NCBI GenBank assembly: GCA_903909415.1
Contig: CAIVVS010000055.1
Location: 1 to 64,000, forward strand
DNA: 64,000 bases
Source: an uncultured Pseudomonadota bacterium
GTDB taxonomy: Bacteria; Pseudomonadota; Gammaproteobacteria; Burkholderiales; SG8-39
Direction of reading: 5' to 3'
Below the pieces are notes generated by a model. The model saw only the letters and a program-made list of their open reading frames with translations. It had not been told where the DNA came from and searched no databases. Within the stretch, counting starts at the first letter, position 1. The number at the start of each line of letters is the position of its first letter. A program made the translations under genes and the position numbers. Positions 34,601 to 43,558 of the stretch are shown here, in pieces.

Positions 34601-35362
34601 ATTGCCGCGCTGCGAGACATGCCAGGGAATCATCAGGCGCTCGGCGAACTCGACGGCGTAGAAGAACACCATCGCGATCAGGGACAGTATCACAAGGGTC
34701 GCGAACAGCAGCGGCGTGTCCATGCTGCCGGAGGCCTGCACCAGCAGGTAGCCCAGCCCCTTGTCCGAGCCGATGAACTCGCCGGTCAGCGCACCCACCA
34801 CGGCGAGCGTAGAGGCGACCTTCAGGCCGCCGAAGATCATCGGCAGGGCGTGCGGCAGGCGCATGCGCAGGAAGATGCGCCACGGCGGCGCGCCCATGGA
34901 ACGGGCCAGTTGCACCATCGCCGGGTCGATGCTGCGCAGGCCGACGATGGTGTCGATCACGATCGGGAAGAAGGCGATCAGGAAGGCCACCGCGACCTTG
35001 GGCGCCATGCCGAAGCCGAACCAGACGATGAACAACGGCGCCAGCGCGATCTTGGGGATGCTCTGGGTCGCCACCATCGGCGGGTAGACCAGCCGCTCCA
35101 GCGTGGGCGACACCACGATGAGCATGGCCATCGGGATGGCGAACAACGCCGCGGCGATGAAGCCGGCGAGGATGGCGGCGCTGGTCCACATCGACTGCAC
35201 CGCGAGCGGCTGCCACTGGTCGATGATGGACTGCAGCACCTTCAGCGGGCCGGGAACCAGGTAGATCGGGATCTTGAACAGCCGCACCGCGAGGTCCCAC
35301 AGGATGAACAGGACCAGGAACGAGGCGCCGGCCCAGACCATGCGCTTCATGCGCTCATTCAT
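34592..35362 (-). CDS. ABC transporter permease (SsuC/TauC-like)
   Basis: A 256-residue inner-membrane protein with about six transmembrane helices. The cytoplasmic EAA loop that contacts the ATPase is seen as LARSMGAPPWRIFLRMRLPH in the middle. It forms the channel of a NitT/TauT-type importer with the receptor at 33469 and the ATPase at 35355. Its start overlaps the ATPase gene by 8 bp, so translation is coupled. The location directly after a molybdenum hydroxylase gene suggests import of that enzyme's substrate. Confidence 0.92.
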   Translation of the reverse strand: MNERMKRMVWAGASFLVLFILWDLAVRLFKIPIYLVPGPLKVLQSIIDQWQPLAVQSMWTSAAILAGFIAAALFAIPMAMLIVVSPTLERLVYPPMVATQSIPKIALAPLFIVWFGFGMAPKVAVAFLIAFFPIVIDTIVGLRSIDPAMVQLARSMGAPPWRIFLRMRLPHALPMIFGGLKVASTLAVVGALTGEFIGSDKGLGYLLVQASGSMDTPLLFATLVILSLIAMVFFYAVEFAERLMIPWHVSQRGNGH

Positions 35363-36191
35363 GGATCACCCCCATGGTCTGGAACAGGTGGTTGACGTGG
35401 CGCACGTTGTCGGCGAACACGTCGGAGTCGCGCACCGCCAGGCTGCGCGGGCGCTGCAGGTTGATTCGCAGCACGTCGTGGATGCGCCCCGGGCGCGGCG
35501 TCATCACCACCACCCGGTCGGACAGGAAGATCGCCTCGTCGATGCTGTGGGTGACGAAGACCACGGTCTTCTTCGTGCCCTGCCAGATGCGCTGCAGGTC
35601 CACCTGCAGTTGCTCGCGGGTCAGCGCGTCCAGCGCGCCGAAGGGCTCGTCCATCAGAAGCAGAGGCGGTTCGTGGATCAGCGCGCGGCAGATCGCGACG
35701 CGCTGGCGCATGCCGCCCGACAGCTCCCAGGGGTACTTCTGCTCGAAGTCCTTCAGGCCGACGGACGCGATCAGCGCGCGCGCGCGCTCGACGTGCGGCT
35801 TGGGGTCCTGGCCGCGCATCACGTACTGCACCAGCACGTTGCCCAGCACCGTGTGCCAGTCGAGCAGCAGGTCGTTCTGGAACACGATGCCGATGTTGGT
35901 GTAGGGCTCGCGCACCTCCGTGCCCTCGATGCGGATGCTGCCCTCCGAGGCCGGCACCAGGCCGGCGATCATGGACAGCAGCGTGCTCTTGCCGCAGCCG
36001 CTGGGGCCGAGCAGGGAGACGAACTCGCCCACGCCGATATTCAGGTCAGCGCCGTCCAGCGCGACCACCGGGGTCTTGTCGCGCGAGGTGAACACCTTGC
36101 GCACGCCCTTGGCCTCGATGTAGGCCGGTCCGCCGATGTCGGTGGCCGACACCCGCTCGACCGTCGCAGGTACTGCCGGGATGTTCGACAT
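35355..36191 (-). CDS. ABC transporter ATP-binding protein (SsuB/TauB-like)
   Basis: A 278-residue ATPase driving the importer. Walker A GPSGCGKST is at residues 62-70, the Q-loop in VFQNDLLL, the signature LSGGMRQR at 157-164, Walker B LLLMDEPFGALD at 177-188 and the switch His in VTHSIDEA. The ATG overlaps the TGA of the molybdenum hydroxylase large-subunit gene (ATGA), so the enzyme and transporter are one operon. Longer N-terminal readings enter the hydroxylase gene and are not supported. Confidence 0.93.
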   Translation of the reverse strand: MSNIPAVPATVERVSATDIGGPAYIEAKGVRKVFTSRDKTPVVALDGADLNIGVGEFVSLLGPSGCGKSTLLSMIAGLVPASEGSIRIEGTEVREPYTNIGIVFQNDLLLDWHTVLGNVLVQYVMRGQDPKPHVERARALIASVGLKDFEQKYPWELSGGMRQRVAICRALIHEPPLLLMDEPFGALDALTREQLQVDLQRIWQGTKKTVVFVTHSIDEAIFLSDRVVVMTPRPGRIHDVLRINLQRPRSLAVRDSDVFADNVRHVNHLFQTMGVIHE

Positions 36192-38566
36192 CAGGCCGCC
36201 TTCACCCTGGCGGCGCGTACCGCCTGGACGATCTGCTCCGGCCGGATCGGCGTGGTGTTGAACTCGACGCCGAACATGGACAGCGCGTCGCACACCGCGT
36301 TGGCGATGGTCACCGGCGGGGAAATCGCCCCACCCTCGCCCAGTCCCTTGACACCCAGCGGGTTGAGCGGGGACGGCGACTCCTGGTGGATGATCTTGAA
36401 GCGCGGCGCGTCCATCGCGGTCGGCAGCAGGTAGTCCATCAGGCTGCCCGACAGGAACTGCCCCTCGCTGTCATAGGCCATCTCCTCCAGCAGCGCGCCG
36501 CCCAGCCCCTGGACCGCGCCGCCGATGATCTGCCCCTCGGCCAGCACCGGGTTGACCACCACGCCGCAATCGTGGGAAATGGCGTAGTCGGCGATCTTCA
36601 CCTTGCCCAGCGCGATGTCCACCTCGATGATCGCGGCGTGCACGGCGTAGGACCAGGTGACCGTTTCCGGCTCCCAGTAATAGGTTTCCTCGAGGCCCGC
36701 CTCGATGTCCGCCGGACGGCCGGTGTCCCAGCCGGGGCGCGAGGCTGCCGCCACCTTGGACAACGGGATCTGCTTGCCGGGCACGCCCTTGATGCCGACG
36801 TGGCCCTCGCGCAGCTCCAGGTCGCCGGGGGCGCATTCCAGCAGGTGCGCGCTGATGTCGAACACCTTCTTGCGCAGCCGGTCGCTGGCGACGTAGATCG
36901 CCGCCGACAGGTTCACCGTCGAGCGGCTGGCGATGGTGCCGAAGCCCATGGGGATGCCCGCGGTGTCCGCGAAGGTCGGCACGACGTCGTCAGGATGCAC
37001 GCCCCACTGGTCGGCGAGAATCTGCGAGAACACCGTCTCCATGCCCTGCCCCTGCGGGCAGGAACCGGCGGCGAGGTAGATCTTGCCGGTGGGGTCGACG
37101 CGCACCGTGGCGCCCTCGAAGGGGCCGGCGCCCGTGCCCTCGGTATAGCAGCCTATGCCGAGGCCGAGGTAGCGCCCTTGCGCCAGCGCCTCCTTCTGGC
37201 GCTTGCGGAACGCGGGCACGCCACCGATGGCGTCCAGCGCCTGCTCCAGCGCGAGCGGGTAGTTGCCGCTGTCGTACACGATGGGCGCGCCATCGCGGTA
37301 CAGGGTGCCGGTGCGGAACGGCATCTCGGCCGCGGGAATCATGTTGCGGCGGCGGACCTCGGCCGGCTCCAGCTTGAGCTGGCCGGCAATCAGGTCCACC
37401 AGGCGCTCCATCACCTGTGCTGCCTCCGGGCGGCCGGCGCCGCGATACGGCGCGTTCGGCACCTTGTTGGTGGACGCGATGCGCGCGTGCACCTTCAGGT
37501 TCGGGATCTTGTACGGACCCTGCAGGTGGCAGGCGGTGTTGTAGACCGGCGCCACGCCCAGCGGGTTCCAGGCGCCACAGTCCATCACCAGGTCGTCGCG
37601 GAAGGCGAGGATCTTCCCGTCGGCGTCGAAGCCGATCTCGGCGTCATGCACCTGGTCCCGGGAATGGCAGGCGCTCATCAGGTGCTCGCGCCGGTCCTCG
37701 ATCCACTTCACGGGGCGGCCGATCTTGCGCGCCAGGAAGGGAATCAGCAGGTCCTCGGGGTACACGTGCCCCTTCACGCCGAAGCCGCCGCCCACGTCCA
37801 GCGCGACGCAGCGCACCTTGGCCTCGGGCATGCCCAGGGTCACGGCCGCCTCGCGCTTCACCCAGTGCACCACCTGCGTGGAACACCAGATGGTGAGCGC
37901 ACCGGTGCGGCGGTCGTACTCGCCCACCGCGCCGCGCGTCTCCATGGGGATGGCGGCGTAACGGTGGTGGTAGAAGCGGCGCTTGATGCGGTGCGCCGCC
38001 GCGGCCATGGCCCGGTCCGCGTCGCCCACGGCGATGTCGAACTCGCCGATGTTGTTGGTGCCGAACTGCTCGTGCAGGACGGGCGCGCCCTTCTCCAGCG
38101 CGGCCTCCGGATCCACCGCGGCAGGCAGGACCTCCAGGTCCACGTCGGCCAGCTCGGCCGCGTCCTCCGCGCTGTAGCGGCTGTCGGCGACGATCACCGC
38201 GATCGCCTCGCCCACGTGCCGCACCTTGTCGGCGGCGAGCAGCGCCTGGCGCGGGTTCAATATGGTGTGCGGGACGGCGGCCTTCCACTTGCTGGGCAGC
38301 ACCACCTGGTTGTCCGGGATGGGCGGGAGCATGCTCTCGAGCTCCGCGCCACTGATCGCCATCACCACGCCGGGGGCGGCGCGCACGCGCGTCAGGTCCA
38401 CCGAGCGGATGCGGGCATGCGCGACCTGGCTGCGCACGAAGGCCACATGCAGCATGCCGGGAAGCACCAGGTCCGCGACGTACTGGCCCTGGCCGGTGAG
38501 CAGGCGCTGGTCCTCGCGCCTGGGGATGGACTGGCCGACGAAGCCCGGCACCGATTTATTGCGCAT
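36191..38566 (-). CDS. Molybdenum hydroxylase large (molybdopterin) subunit, xanthine dehydrogenase family
   Basis: A 791-residue catalytic subunit of a three-subunit molybdenum hydroxylase (CoxL/XdhA-like). It hydroxylates N-heterocycles, purines or aldehydes using water. The loop NAPYRGAGRPEA marks form II enzymes rather than CO dehydrogenase, which has a Cys there; QGQGMETVFSQILAD binds the cofactor, and GLGEGGAISPP near the C-terminus contains the catalytic Glu. The start chosen is MRNKSVPGFVG; 15 extra codons upstream are possible. The partner FAD and 2Fe-2S genes are divergent across a 191-bp AT-richer spacer. The stop overlaps an ABC ATPase start. Confidence 0.93.
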   Translation of the reverse strand: MRNKSVPGFVGQSIPRREDQRLLTGQGQYVADLVLPGMLHVAFVRSQVAHARIRSVDLTRVRAAPGVVMAISGAELESMLPPIPDNQVVLPSKWKAAVPHTILNPRQALLAADKVRHVGEAIAVIVADSRYSAEDAAELADVDLEVLPAAVDPEAALEKGAPVLHEQFGTNNIGEFDIAVGDADRAMAAAAHRIKRRFYHHRYAAIPMETRGAVGEYDRRTGALTIWCSTQVVHWVKREAAVTLGMPEAKVRCVALDVGGGFGVKGHVYPEDLLIPFLARKIGRPVKWIEDRREHLMSACHSRDQVHDAEIGFDADGKILAFRDDLVMDCGAWNPLGVAPVYNTACHLQGPYKIPNLKVHARIASTNKVPNAPYRGAGRPEAAQVMERLVDLIAGQLKLEPAEVRRRNMIPAAEMPFRTGTLYRDGAPIVYDSGNYPLALEQALDAIGGVPAFRKRQKEALAQGRYLGLGIGCYTEGTGAGPFEGATVRVDPTGKIYLAAGSCPQGQGMETVFSQILADQWGVHPDDVVPTFADTAGIPMGFGTIASRSTVNLSAAIYVASDRLRKKVFDISAHLLECAPGDLELREGHVGIKGVPGKQIPLSKVAAASRPGWDTGRPADIEAGLEETYYWEPETVTWSYAVHAAIIEVDIALGKVKIADYAISHDCGVVVNPVLAEGQIIGGAVQGLGGALLEEMAYDSEGQFLSGSLMDYLLPTAMDAPRFKIIHQESPSPLNPLGVKGLGEGGAISPPVTIANAVCDALSMFGVEFNTTPIRPEQIVQAVRAARVKAA

Positions 38567-38576
38567 CGCAAGTATT

Positions 38577-38631
38577 CCAAGCATCAAACGAATCGTATAA
38601 GCTAAAGCCAAGCATGCCCGCAGTCAAGCAT
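38577..38631. promoter_or_regulatory. Three CAAGCAT direct repeats in the divergent hydroxylase promoter
   Basis: CCAAGCAT occurs at 38577-38584 and 38608-38615, and TCAAGCAT at 38624-38631, all in the same orientation in the spacer between the large-subunit gene and the FAD-subunit gene. TATAAG/TTATAC-like -10 candidates lie between the first two. This is the likely control region for both transcription directions. Confidence 0.45.
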
Positions 38632-38757
38632 TGCGTGTCGTGATACCTATGCACACGATGCGGCCCGGATGCGAAGCGCGGAAACCCCGCGGGAAGCCCG
38701 CCACCGCCCCGTCTGAACAGCGCTGAATCCACGCACCATTACAGGCACCCAACCCCG

Positions 38758-39609
38758 GTGAAACCTCCCAAGTTCGAATACCACGCCGCCGCCTCGGTCG
38801 AGGAAGCGGTCTCCCTGCTGCAGCGCTATGGCGGCGACGCCCGCCCACTGGCCGGCGGCCAGAGCCTGGTCCCGATGCTCAACTTCCGGCTGGCGAGCCC
38901 CAGGGCGCTGGTCGACCTGCGCCTCATCCCCGCGATCGCGGGCCTGCGCGAGGACGGTGACGCCGTCGCGGTCGGCGCCATGACCCGCCAGCGCGCGCTG
39001 GAGTTTTCCAGCGTGGTGCAAAAGCGCCTTCCGCTGGTGCGCGAGGCGCTGCGCTGGGTGGGCCACCTGCCCACCCGCAGCCGCGGCACCATCGGCGGTT
39101 CCCTGTCGCACGCCGATCCGTCGGCGGAACTCCCCATCGCCATGACCGCGCTGGACGCCGAAATGGTCGCGCAGGGCCCCAAGGGCCGGCGCTCGATCCC
39201 GGCGTCGCAGTTCTTCACCGGCTATTTCTCCACCGCGCTGGCCGCCGACGAGTTGCTGGTGGAAATCCGCATCCCGGCCGCGGCCGACGGCGACGGCGTC
39301 GCGGTCGAGGAGTTCTCGCGCCGCCAGGGCGACTTCGCCATCGCGGCCATAGCCGCCGTGGTCGGCAAGGGCGGCAAGAAGGTGCGCATCGCGGCCGGCG
39401 GCGTGGGCCCGCACGCCACGCGCCTGCAGGCGGCCGAAGCCATCCTCGAGAAGGGCGGCGTGAACGATGACACGATCGCCGCCGCCTGCGCGAAGGCGTC
39501 CGAGGTCGTGCAGCCCGGATCGGACCAGAACGCCTCCGCTGACTACCGCCGCCACCTCACCGGCGTGCTGCTGGGGCGGGCCCTGCGCCGCGCCGCCGGC
39601 ATCGCCTGA
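38758..39609 (+). CDS. Molybdenum hydroxylase FAD-binding subunit
   Basis: A 283-residue CoxM-type subunit carrying FAD and passing electrons from the 2Fe-2S centres onward. The two FAD motifs are AGGQSLVPMLNFRLA near residue 37 and TIGGSLSHADPSAELP near residue 110; the CO_deh_flav C-terminal domain starts at about residue 180. The start is GTG (VKPPKFEYHAAASVEEA) with a poor ribosome site. It is followed after 11 bp by the 2Fe-2S gene and is divergent from the large subunit. Confidence 0.93.
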   Translation: MKPPKFEYHAAASVEEAVSLLQRYGGDARPLAGGQSLVPMLNFRLASPRALVDLRLIPAIAGLREDGDAVAVGAMTRQRALEFSSVVQKRLPLVREALRWVGHLPTRSRGTIGGSLSHADPSAELPIAMTALDAEMVAQGPKGRRSIPASQFFTGYFSTALAADELLVEIRIPAAADGDGVAVEEFSRRQGDFAIAAIAAVVGKGGKKVRIAAGGVGPHATRLQAAEAILEKGGVNDDTIAAACAKASEVVQPGSDQNASADYRRHLTGVLLGRALRRAAGIA

Positions 39610-39620
39610 GCAGGCCCACC

Positions 39621-40124
39621 ATGAGCAACGCATCGAACCAGGCGACTCCCATGAACCAGCGCGTCACCATCAAACTGACCATCAACGGCGAGGCGCGCGA
39701 GGGCAGTTGCGAGCCGCGCAAGCTGCTGGTGGACTTCATCCGCGAGGACCTGGGCCTCACCGGCACGCACGCCGGGTGCGAGCACGGCATCTGCGGGGCC
39801 TGCACCATCCTGTTCAACGGCGAGGCGGCACGTTCCTGCACCACCTTCGCGGTGCAGGCCGACGGCGCGGAGCTGGTCACCATCGAAGGCCTGGCCAACA
39901 AGGACGGCAGCCTCAACACGCTGCAGCAGATGTTCCACGAGCACCACGCGCTGCAGTGCGGCTTCTGCACGCCCGGCATGCTGATCACCGCGACCGACCT
40001 GCTCAAAGTGAACCCCAAGCCGGACGAAGAGCAGATCCGCGAGGCCATGTCCGCGGTGGTCTGCCGCTGCACCGGCTACCAGGGCATCGTCAACGCCGTG
40101 GCCGCCGCTGCGGCCAAGCTGTAA
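39621..40124 (+). CDS. Molybdenum hydroxylase 2Fe-2S subunit
   Basis: A 167-residue CoxS-type subunit with two 2Fe-2S clusters. The plant-ferredoxin-like N-terminal cluster uses the cysteines of GCEHGICGACTILFNG plus a later RSCTTF Cys, and the C-terminal helical cluster uses CGFCTPG and VCRCTGYQG. It bridges the molybdenum site and FAD. A second ATG ten codons in is possible as start. Downstream come RidA and isochorismatase family genes, which fits the processing of an N-containing hydroxylated product. Confidence 0.94.
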   Translation: MSNASNQATPMNQRVTIKLTINGEAREGSCEPRKLLVDFIREDLGLTGTHAGCEHGICGACTILFNGEAARSCTTFAVQADGAELVTIEGLANKDGSLNTLQQMFHEHHALQCGFCTPGMLITATDLLKVNPKPDEEQIREAMSAVVCRCTGYQGIVNAVAAAAAKL

Positions 40125-40156
40125 CACCGACCAGCACACACCCCCAGGAGCGACGC

Positions 40157-40507
40157 ATGGCCGACGCCAAGCACCATCCCTACAGCCTCGCCTACGAGAA
40201 GGACGGCATCGTCTACGTCTCGGGCGCGACCTCCATCGACTACGAGACCCACAAGGCGGTGCCGGGACGGCGCGAAGCGCTGGATGCCGCGCTGAACGAG
40301 GTGGAGAAGCGCCTGGCCAGCGTCGGCCTGGACCTCAGCCACGTGGTGAAGGCAACCTACTACCTGCTGGACCTGAGCCTGCGCAACGAGGCCAACCAGC
40401 AGTACGAGGAACGCTTCCAGGTGCCGCGCCCGGCGCGCACCGTGATCGGCGTGTCCGCCATCCCCTACGACGGCGTCTGCGTGATCGACGTCATCGCCCA
40501 CCGCTGA
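40157..40507 (+). CDS. RidA/YjgF/UK114 family protein
   Basis: A 116-residue member of the RidA superfamily, whose members hydrolyse reactive enamines and imines to ketones and ammonia. The family opening KDGIVYVSGATSID, the centre VVKATYYLLDLSLR and the active-site Arg in RPARTVIGVSAIPYDG are present. The start follows CCAGGAGCGACGC. Lying between a molybdenum hydroxylase and an isochorismatase-like amidase, it may act on an intermediate of N-heterocycle breakdown rather than as general housekeeping RidA. Confidence 0.9.
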   Translation: MADAKHHPYSLAYEKDGIVYVSGATSIDYETHKAVPGRREALDAALNEVEKRLASVGLDLSHVVKATYYLLDLSLRNEANQQYEERFQVPRPARTVIGVSAIPYDGVCVIDVIAHR

Positions 40508-40521
40508 ACCCGGAGACCGAC

Positions 40522-41289
40522 ATGGCGACCAAGAAAGAGCCCGTCTGGGCGAAGTTCCTCACCGCGCGCGACCGCAAGGTGCTCGCGGCCTCCGGCTATG
40601 GCGCGCGCCAGGGCTTCGGCAAGCGCCCGGCGCTGATCGTGATCGACGTGAACTACAACTTCACCGGCGATGAGCCCATGCCCATCCTGGAGTCCATCAA
40701 GAAGCGCCGCAACGCCTGCGGCCTCGAGGCCTGGGAGTCGGTGAAGTCCATCCGCCGGCTGATCGACGCCTGCCGCGCCAAGGGCCTGCCGGTCATCTAC
40801 ACCACCAGCGCGCGCCGCGAGGACGGCTGGGACGCCACCTCGTGGGGCTGGAAGAACGCGCGCGAGCTGGAGGACGTGGACGAGGACCTCAAGGGCAACG
40901 AGATCGTCGCCGAGATCGCGCCCCAGCCGACCGACATCATGATCCCCAAGATGAAGCCCAGCGCCTTCTACGGGACCAACCTGAACAGTTTCCTGGTCTA
41001 CCTGAACGTGGACTCGCTGCTGGTCACCGGCGTGTCCACCAGCGGCTGCGTGCGCGCCACGGTGATCGACGCCTTCTCCGAGAACTACCGCGTGTCCCTG
41101 GTCGAGGAAGGCTGCTTCGACCGCCTGCAGGTCTCGCACGCGGCGAACCTGTGCGACATGCACGCCAAGTACGCCGACGTGGTCAGCGAGAAGGAAACGC
41201 TGGCCCACATCCGCAAGCTGCCCACGGGCCTGTTCAAGCTCCCCTCGGGCAAGACCAAGGTCAAGAAGCCGGCAAAGAAGGTGCGCTGA
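40522..41289 (+). CDS. Isochorismatase family hydrolase (N-carbamoylsarcosine amidase-like)
   Basis: A 255-residue cysteine amidohydrolase. The catalytic triad is D42 (ALIVIDVNYNF), a Lys near residue 145 (PKMKPSAFYG) and C176 (STSGCVRATV). The N-terminal GFGKRPALIVIDV resembles N-carbamoylsarcosine amidase and maleamate amidase, enzymes that release ammonia from carbamoyl or amide groups. A Lys-rich tail (KTKVKKPAKKV) is unusual. The start follows ACCCGGAGACCGAC. It closes the plus-strand hydroxylase operon, 14 bp after RidA, implying that the pathway substrate contains nitrogen. Confidence 0.9.
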   Translation: MATKKEPVWAKFLTARDRKVLAASGYGARQGFGKRPALIVIDVNYNFTGDEPMPILESIKKRRNACGLEAWESVKSIRRLIDACRAKGLPVIYTTSARREDGWDATSWGWKNARELEDVDEDLKGNEIVAEIAPQPTDIMIPKMKPSAFYGTNLNSFLVYLNVDSLLVTGVSTSGCVRATVIDAFSENYRVSLVEEGCFDRLQVSHAANLCDMHAKYADVVSEKETLAHIRKLPTGLFKLPSGKTKVKKPAKKVR

Positions 41290-41442
41290 GCGGTCCGCGG
41301 ACGGCTCGACCGGGCGGGATCTGCGCCGTGCGATAGGCGGGATCCCCGCCCATCGCTGGCCCGGCGCGCAGCGCGGGAGTATCTTACACCGGCCCGGCGC
41401 GCACGCCCGGCCCCGAACATCCCACCGCCGTAGGAGGATTCC

Positions 41443-42411
41443 ATGAAGACCTCGATCGCCCGGGCGCTCGCCCTGTTGCTGTTTGCCCTTGGTTCCGCCG
41501 TCGCGCAAGCCCAGGACTGGCCCGGCCGCGCGGTGCGCTTCGTCGTGCCCTTCCCCGCCGGCGGCAGCGGCGACATCGCCGCGCGCCTCGTCGGCCAGAA
41601 GGTTTCCGAGATGTGGAACCAGCCGGTGGTGGTCGAGAACCGCGTCGGCGGCAACACCATCATCGCCGCCGAGTTCGTCGCCAAGTCCGCCCCCGACGGC
41701 CTGACCCTGCTGGTGCCGGTGGACGCCACCTTCACGATGAACGGCAGCCTGTACGCCAAGCTGCCCTACCGCCCGCAGCAGGACTTCGCGCCGGTCACGC
41801 TGCTGGTCGAGCAGCCGTTGATCTTCTCGGCCGGCCCCAAGGCGCCGAACATCCGCACCTTCAAGGACTTCATCGACACGGCCAGGGCCAACCCCGGCAA
41901 GATGAACGTCGCCGTGGGCGCCATCGTCACCCAGGTGATCGCCGAGCTGGTCAAGACCAGCGCCAACGTGGACTTCCTGATCGTCCCCTACAAGGGCAGC
42001 CAGCCGACCCTGGCCGCCATCCTCGGCGGCGACACTGAGGTCAGCCTGAGCGACGTCGGCCCGTTCGCCGCCAACATCCGCGACGGCAAGCTGCGCGGCC
42101 TGGCCGCCACCTCGGCCCGGCGCGCGCCCGCGCTGCCGGACATGCCCACGCTGGCCGAGGCCGGCCTGCCGGGCATCGCGATCAGCTCCTGGTTCGGCCT
42201 GGCCGCGCCCGCCGGCACGCCGGCGCCGGTGGTCAACAAGATCAGCGCCGACGTGCGCCGCGCACTCGGCATGGCCGACGTGCGCGAGAAGCTCAGCGGC
42301 GTGGGCCTGGAAGGCAGCCCGAGCACGCCGCAGGAGTTCGCCGCGCGCATCAAGGCCGAGGCCGAGCGTTGGGACGTGGTGATCAAACGGGCCGGCATCA
42401 AGCTCGACTGA
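41443..42411 (+). CDS. Bug/TctC family tripartite tricarboxylate receptor
   Basis: A 322-residue periplasmic receptor with signal peptide ending AVAQAQ near residue 23. Family blocks are RAVRFVVPFPAGGSGDIAAR, VVVENRVGGNTIIAAEF, SAPDGLTLL, and VPYKGSQPTLAAILGGD. A near-ideal ribosome site TAGGAGGATTCC precedes the start. It heads an operon with an isochorismatase, a biotinyl-like carrier and a carboxyltransferase, so its ligand is likely the substrate of that set. Confidence 0.93.
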   Translation: MKTSIARALALLLFALGSAVAQAQDWPGRAVRFVVPFPAGGSGDIAARLVGQKVSEMWNQPVVVENRVGGNTIIAAEFVAKSAPDGLTLLVPVDATFTMNGSLYAKLPYRPQQDFAPVTLLVEQPLIFSAGPKAPNIRTFKDFIDTARANPGKMNVAVGAIVTQVIAELVKTSANVDFLIVPYKGSQPTLAAILGGDTEVSLSDVGPFAANIRDGKLRGLAATSARRAPALPDMPTLAEAGLPGIAISSWFGLAAPAGTPAPVVNKISADVRRALGMADVREKLSGVGLEGSPSTPQEFAARIKAEAERWDVVIKRAGIKLD

Positions 42412-42439
42412 CATCCCCGACGGCCCGCGCGGCGGCTCC

Positions 42440-43123
42440 ATGCACAAGATCGCCATCCCCGAGGGCGCGCTGAAACTGGCCGCCTCGCGGCGCGCCGGCC
42501 GGCCGGTGTTCCCGGTGCTGGCGCCCGCCCGCACGGCCCTGGTCGTGGTGGACCTGCAGAACGCCTTCATGCTGCCGGGCATGGCGATGGAGCTGCCGCA
42601 CGCGCGCGACATCATCCCCAACGTCAACCGGCTGGCCGCCGCAATGCGCGCCGCCGGCGGGCTGGTGGTGTGGCTGCGCATCAGTTTTGCCGGACAGCGT
42701 GAATCCTGGAGCGTGTGGTTCGACGAGCTGCTGAACCCGGATGCCAGCGGCGACATGATCGCCCAGCTCTCCCCCGGCCATCCCGGGTTCGAGCTGCACG
42801 CGGCGCTGGACGTGCAGCCCGCCGACCTGGTGCTGGACAAGACCCGCTTCAGCGCCTTCGCGCTGAACTCGTCCCGGCTGGATGACGCGTTGCGCGCGCG
42901 CGGCATCAACACCCTGGTGATCGCCGGCGCGCTCAGCAACACCTGCTGCGAATCCACCGCGCGCGACGCCATGCAGGCCAACTACAAGGTGGTGTTCGTC
43001 ACCGACGCCAACGCCACGCGCACCGACGAGGAACACAACGCGACCCTGGCCAACATGGCGCGGGTGTTCGCCGAGGTGGTGGCCACCGACGACGTGATCG
43101 CGCGCCTGCGGGCAAGCGGCTGA
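42440..43123 (+). CDS. Isochorismatase family cysteine hydrolase
   Basis: A 227-residue amidohydrolase-type enzyme with triad D38 (ALVVVDLQNAF), K134 (LDKTRFSAF) and a Cys of SNTCCES near residue 168. Two adjacent cysteines occupy the nucleophile position, as in some nicotinamidase-like and biuret-hydrolase-like enzymes. It lies 28 bp after a Bug gene and 12 bp before a lysine-less biotinyl-like carrier, suggesting that it removes ammonia or a carbamoyl group from the imported compound before or after the carboxyltransferase step. Substrate not identified. Confidence 0.88.
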   Translation: MHKIAIPEGALKLAASRRAGRPVFPVLAPARTALVVVDLQNAFMLPGMAMELPHARDIIPNVNRLAAAMRAAGGLVVWLRISFAGQRESWSVWFDELLNPDASGDMIAQLSPGHPGFELHAALDVQPADLVLDKTRFSAFALNSSRLDDALRARGINTLVIAGALSNTCCESTARDAMQANYKVVFVTDANATRTDEEHNATLANMARVFAEVVATDDVIARLRASG

Positions 43124-43135
43124 GGCCGCAACGGC

Positions 43136-43558
43136 ATGGCCCTGGACGCATCGACGCTGGATGACCGCACCATCGCCCGCCTGCTCGCGGTGATCGACGC
43201 CGCGCCGCAGGACACGCTCTCGGTTGAATGGCAGGGCATGGAGCTGCAGGTCAGCAAGGGACCGGCGCCCGCCCCGTCCCACCCCGCGCCGGCACCGCAG
43301 GCCCCTGCCGCCGCGGCCGCTACCGCGACCACGGACGCCACCACCATCACCGCCCCGGCGATCGGCGTCGCCCTCGTGTCCCAGGCCGTACGCACCGGCA
43401 GCCCGGTCAAGGCCGGTGACGCGCTCTGCCAGATCCAGGTCGTGCATGACCTGCGCCTGGTGACCTCGCCCTGCGACGGCACCGTGGACGCGGTGCTTAT
43501 CGCCGACGGGCAGCTCGCCGAGTACGCCCAGCCCCTGTTCCGGATCCGCCCGACATGA
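43136..43558 (+). CDS. Biotinyl-like carrier domain protein lacking the acceptor lysine
   Basis: A 140-residue AccB-like protein. The N-terminal part, RTIARLLAVIDAAPQDTLSV, matches the opening helix-strand unit of acetyl-CoA carboxylase carrier protein, followed by an Ala/Pro linker (residues 43-70) and a C-terminal biotinyl-like hammerhead with GSPVKAGDALCQIQVVHD and TSPCDGTVDAVLIADGQ. Where biotin carriers have MKM, this protein reads VHD, with H104 at the lysine position, so it should not be biotinylated. Its stop overlaps the carboxyltransferase gene start (ATGA), implying a complex of the two proteins. Confidence 0.85.
   Translation: MALDASTLDDRTIARLLAVIDAAPQDTLSVEWQGMELQVSKGPAPAPSHPAPAPQAPAAAAATATTDATTITAPAIGVALVSQAVRTGSPVKAGDALCQIQVVHDLRLVTSPCDGTVDAVLIADGQLAEYAQPLFRIRPT

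Noticed and set aside
36191..38566. Carbon monoxide dehydrogenase (CoxL form I)
   Set aside because: The active-site loop reads APYRGAGR, not the Cys-containing form I loop.
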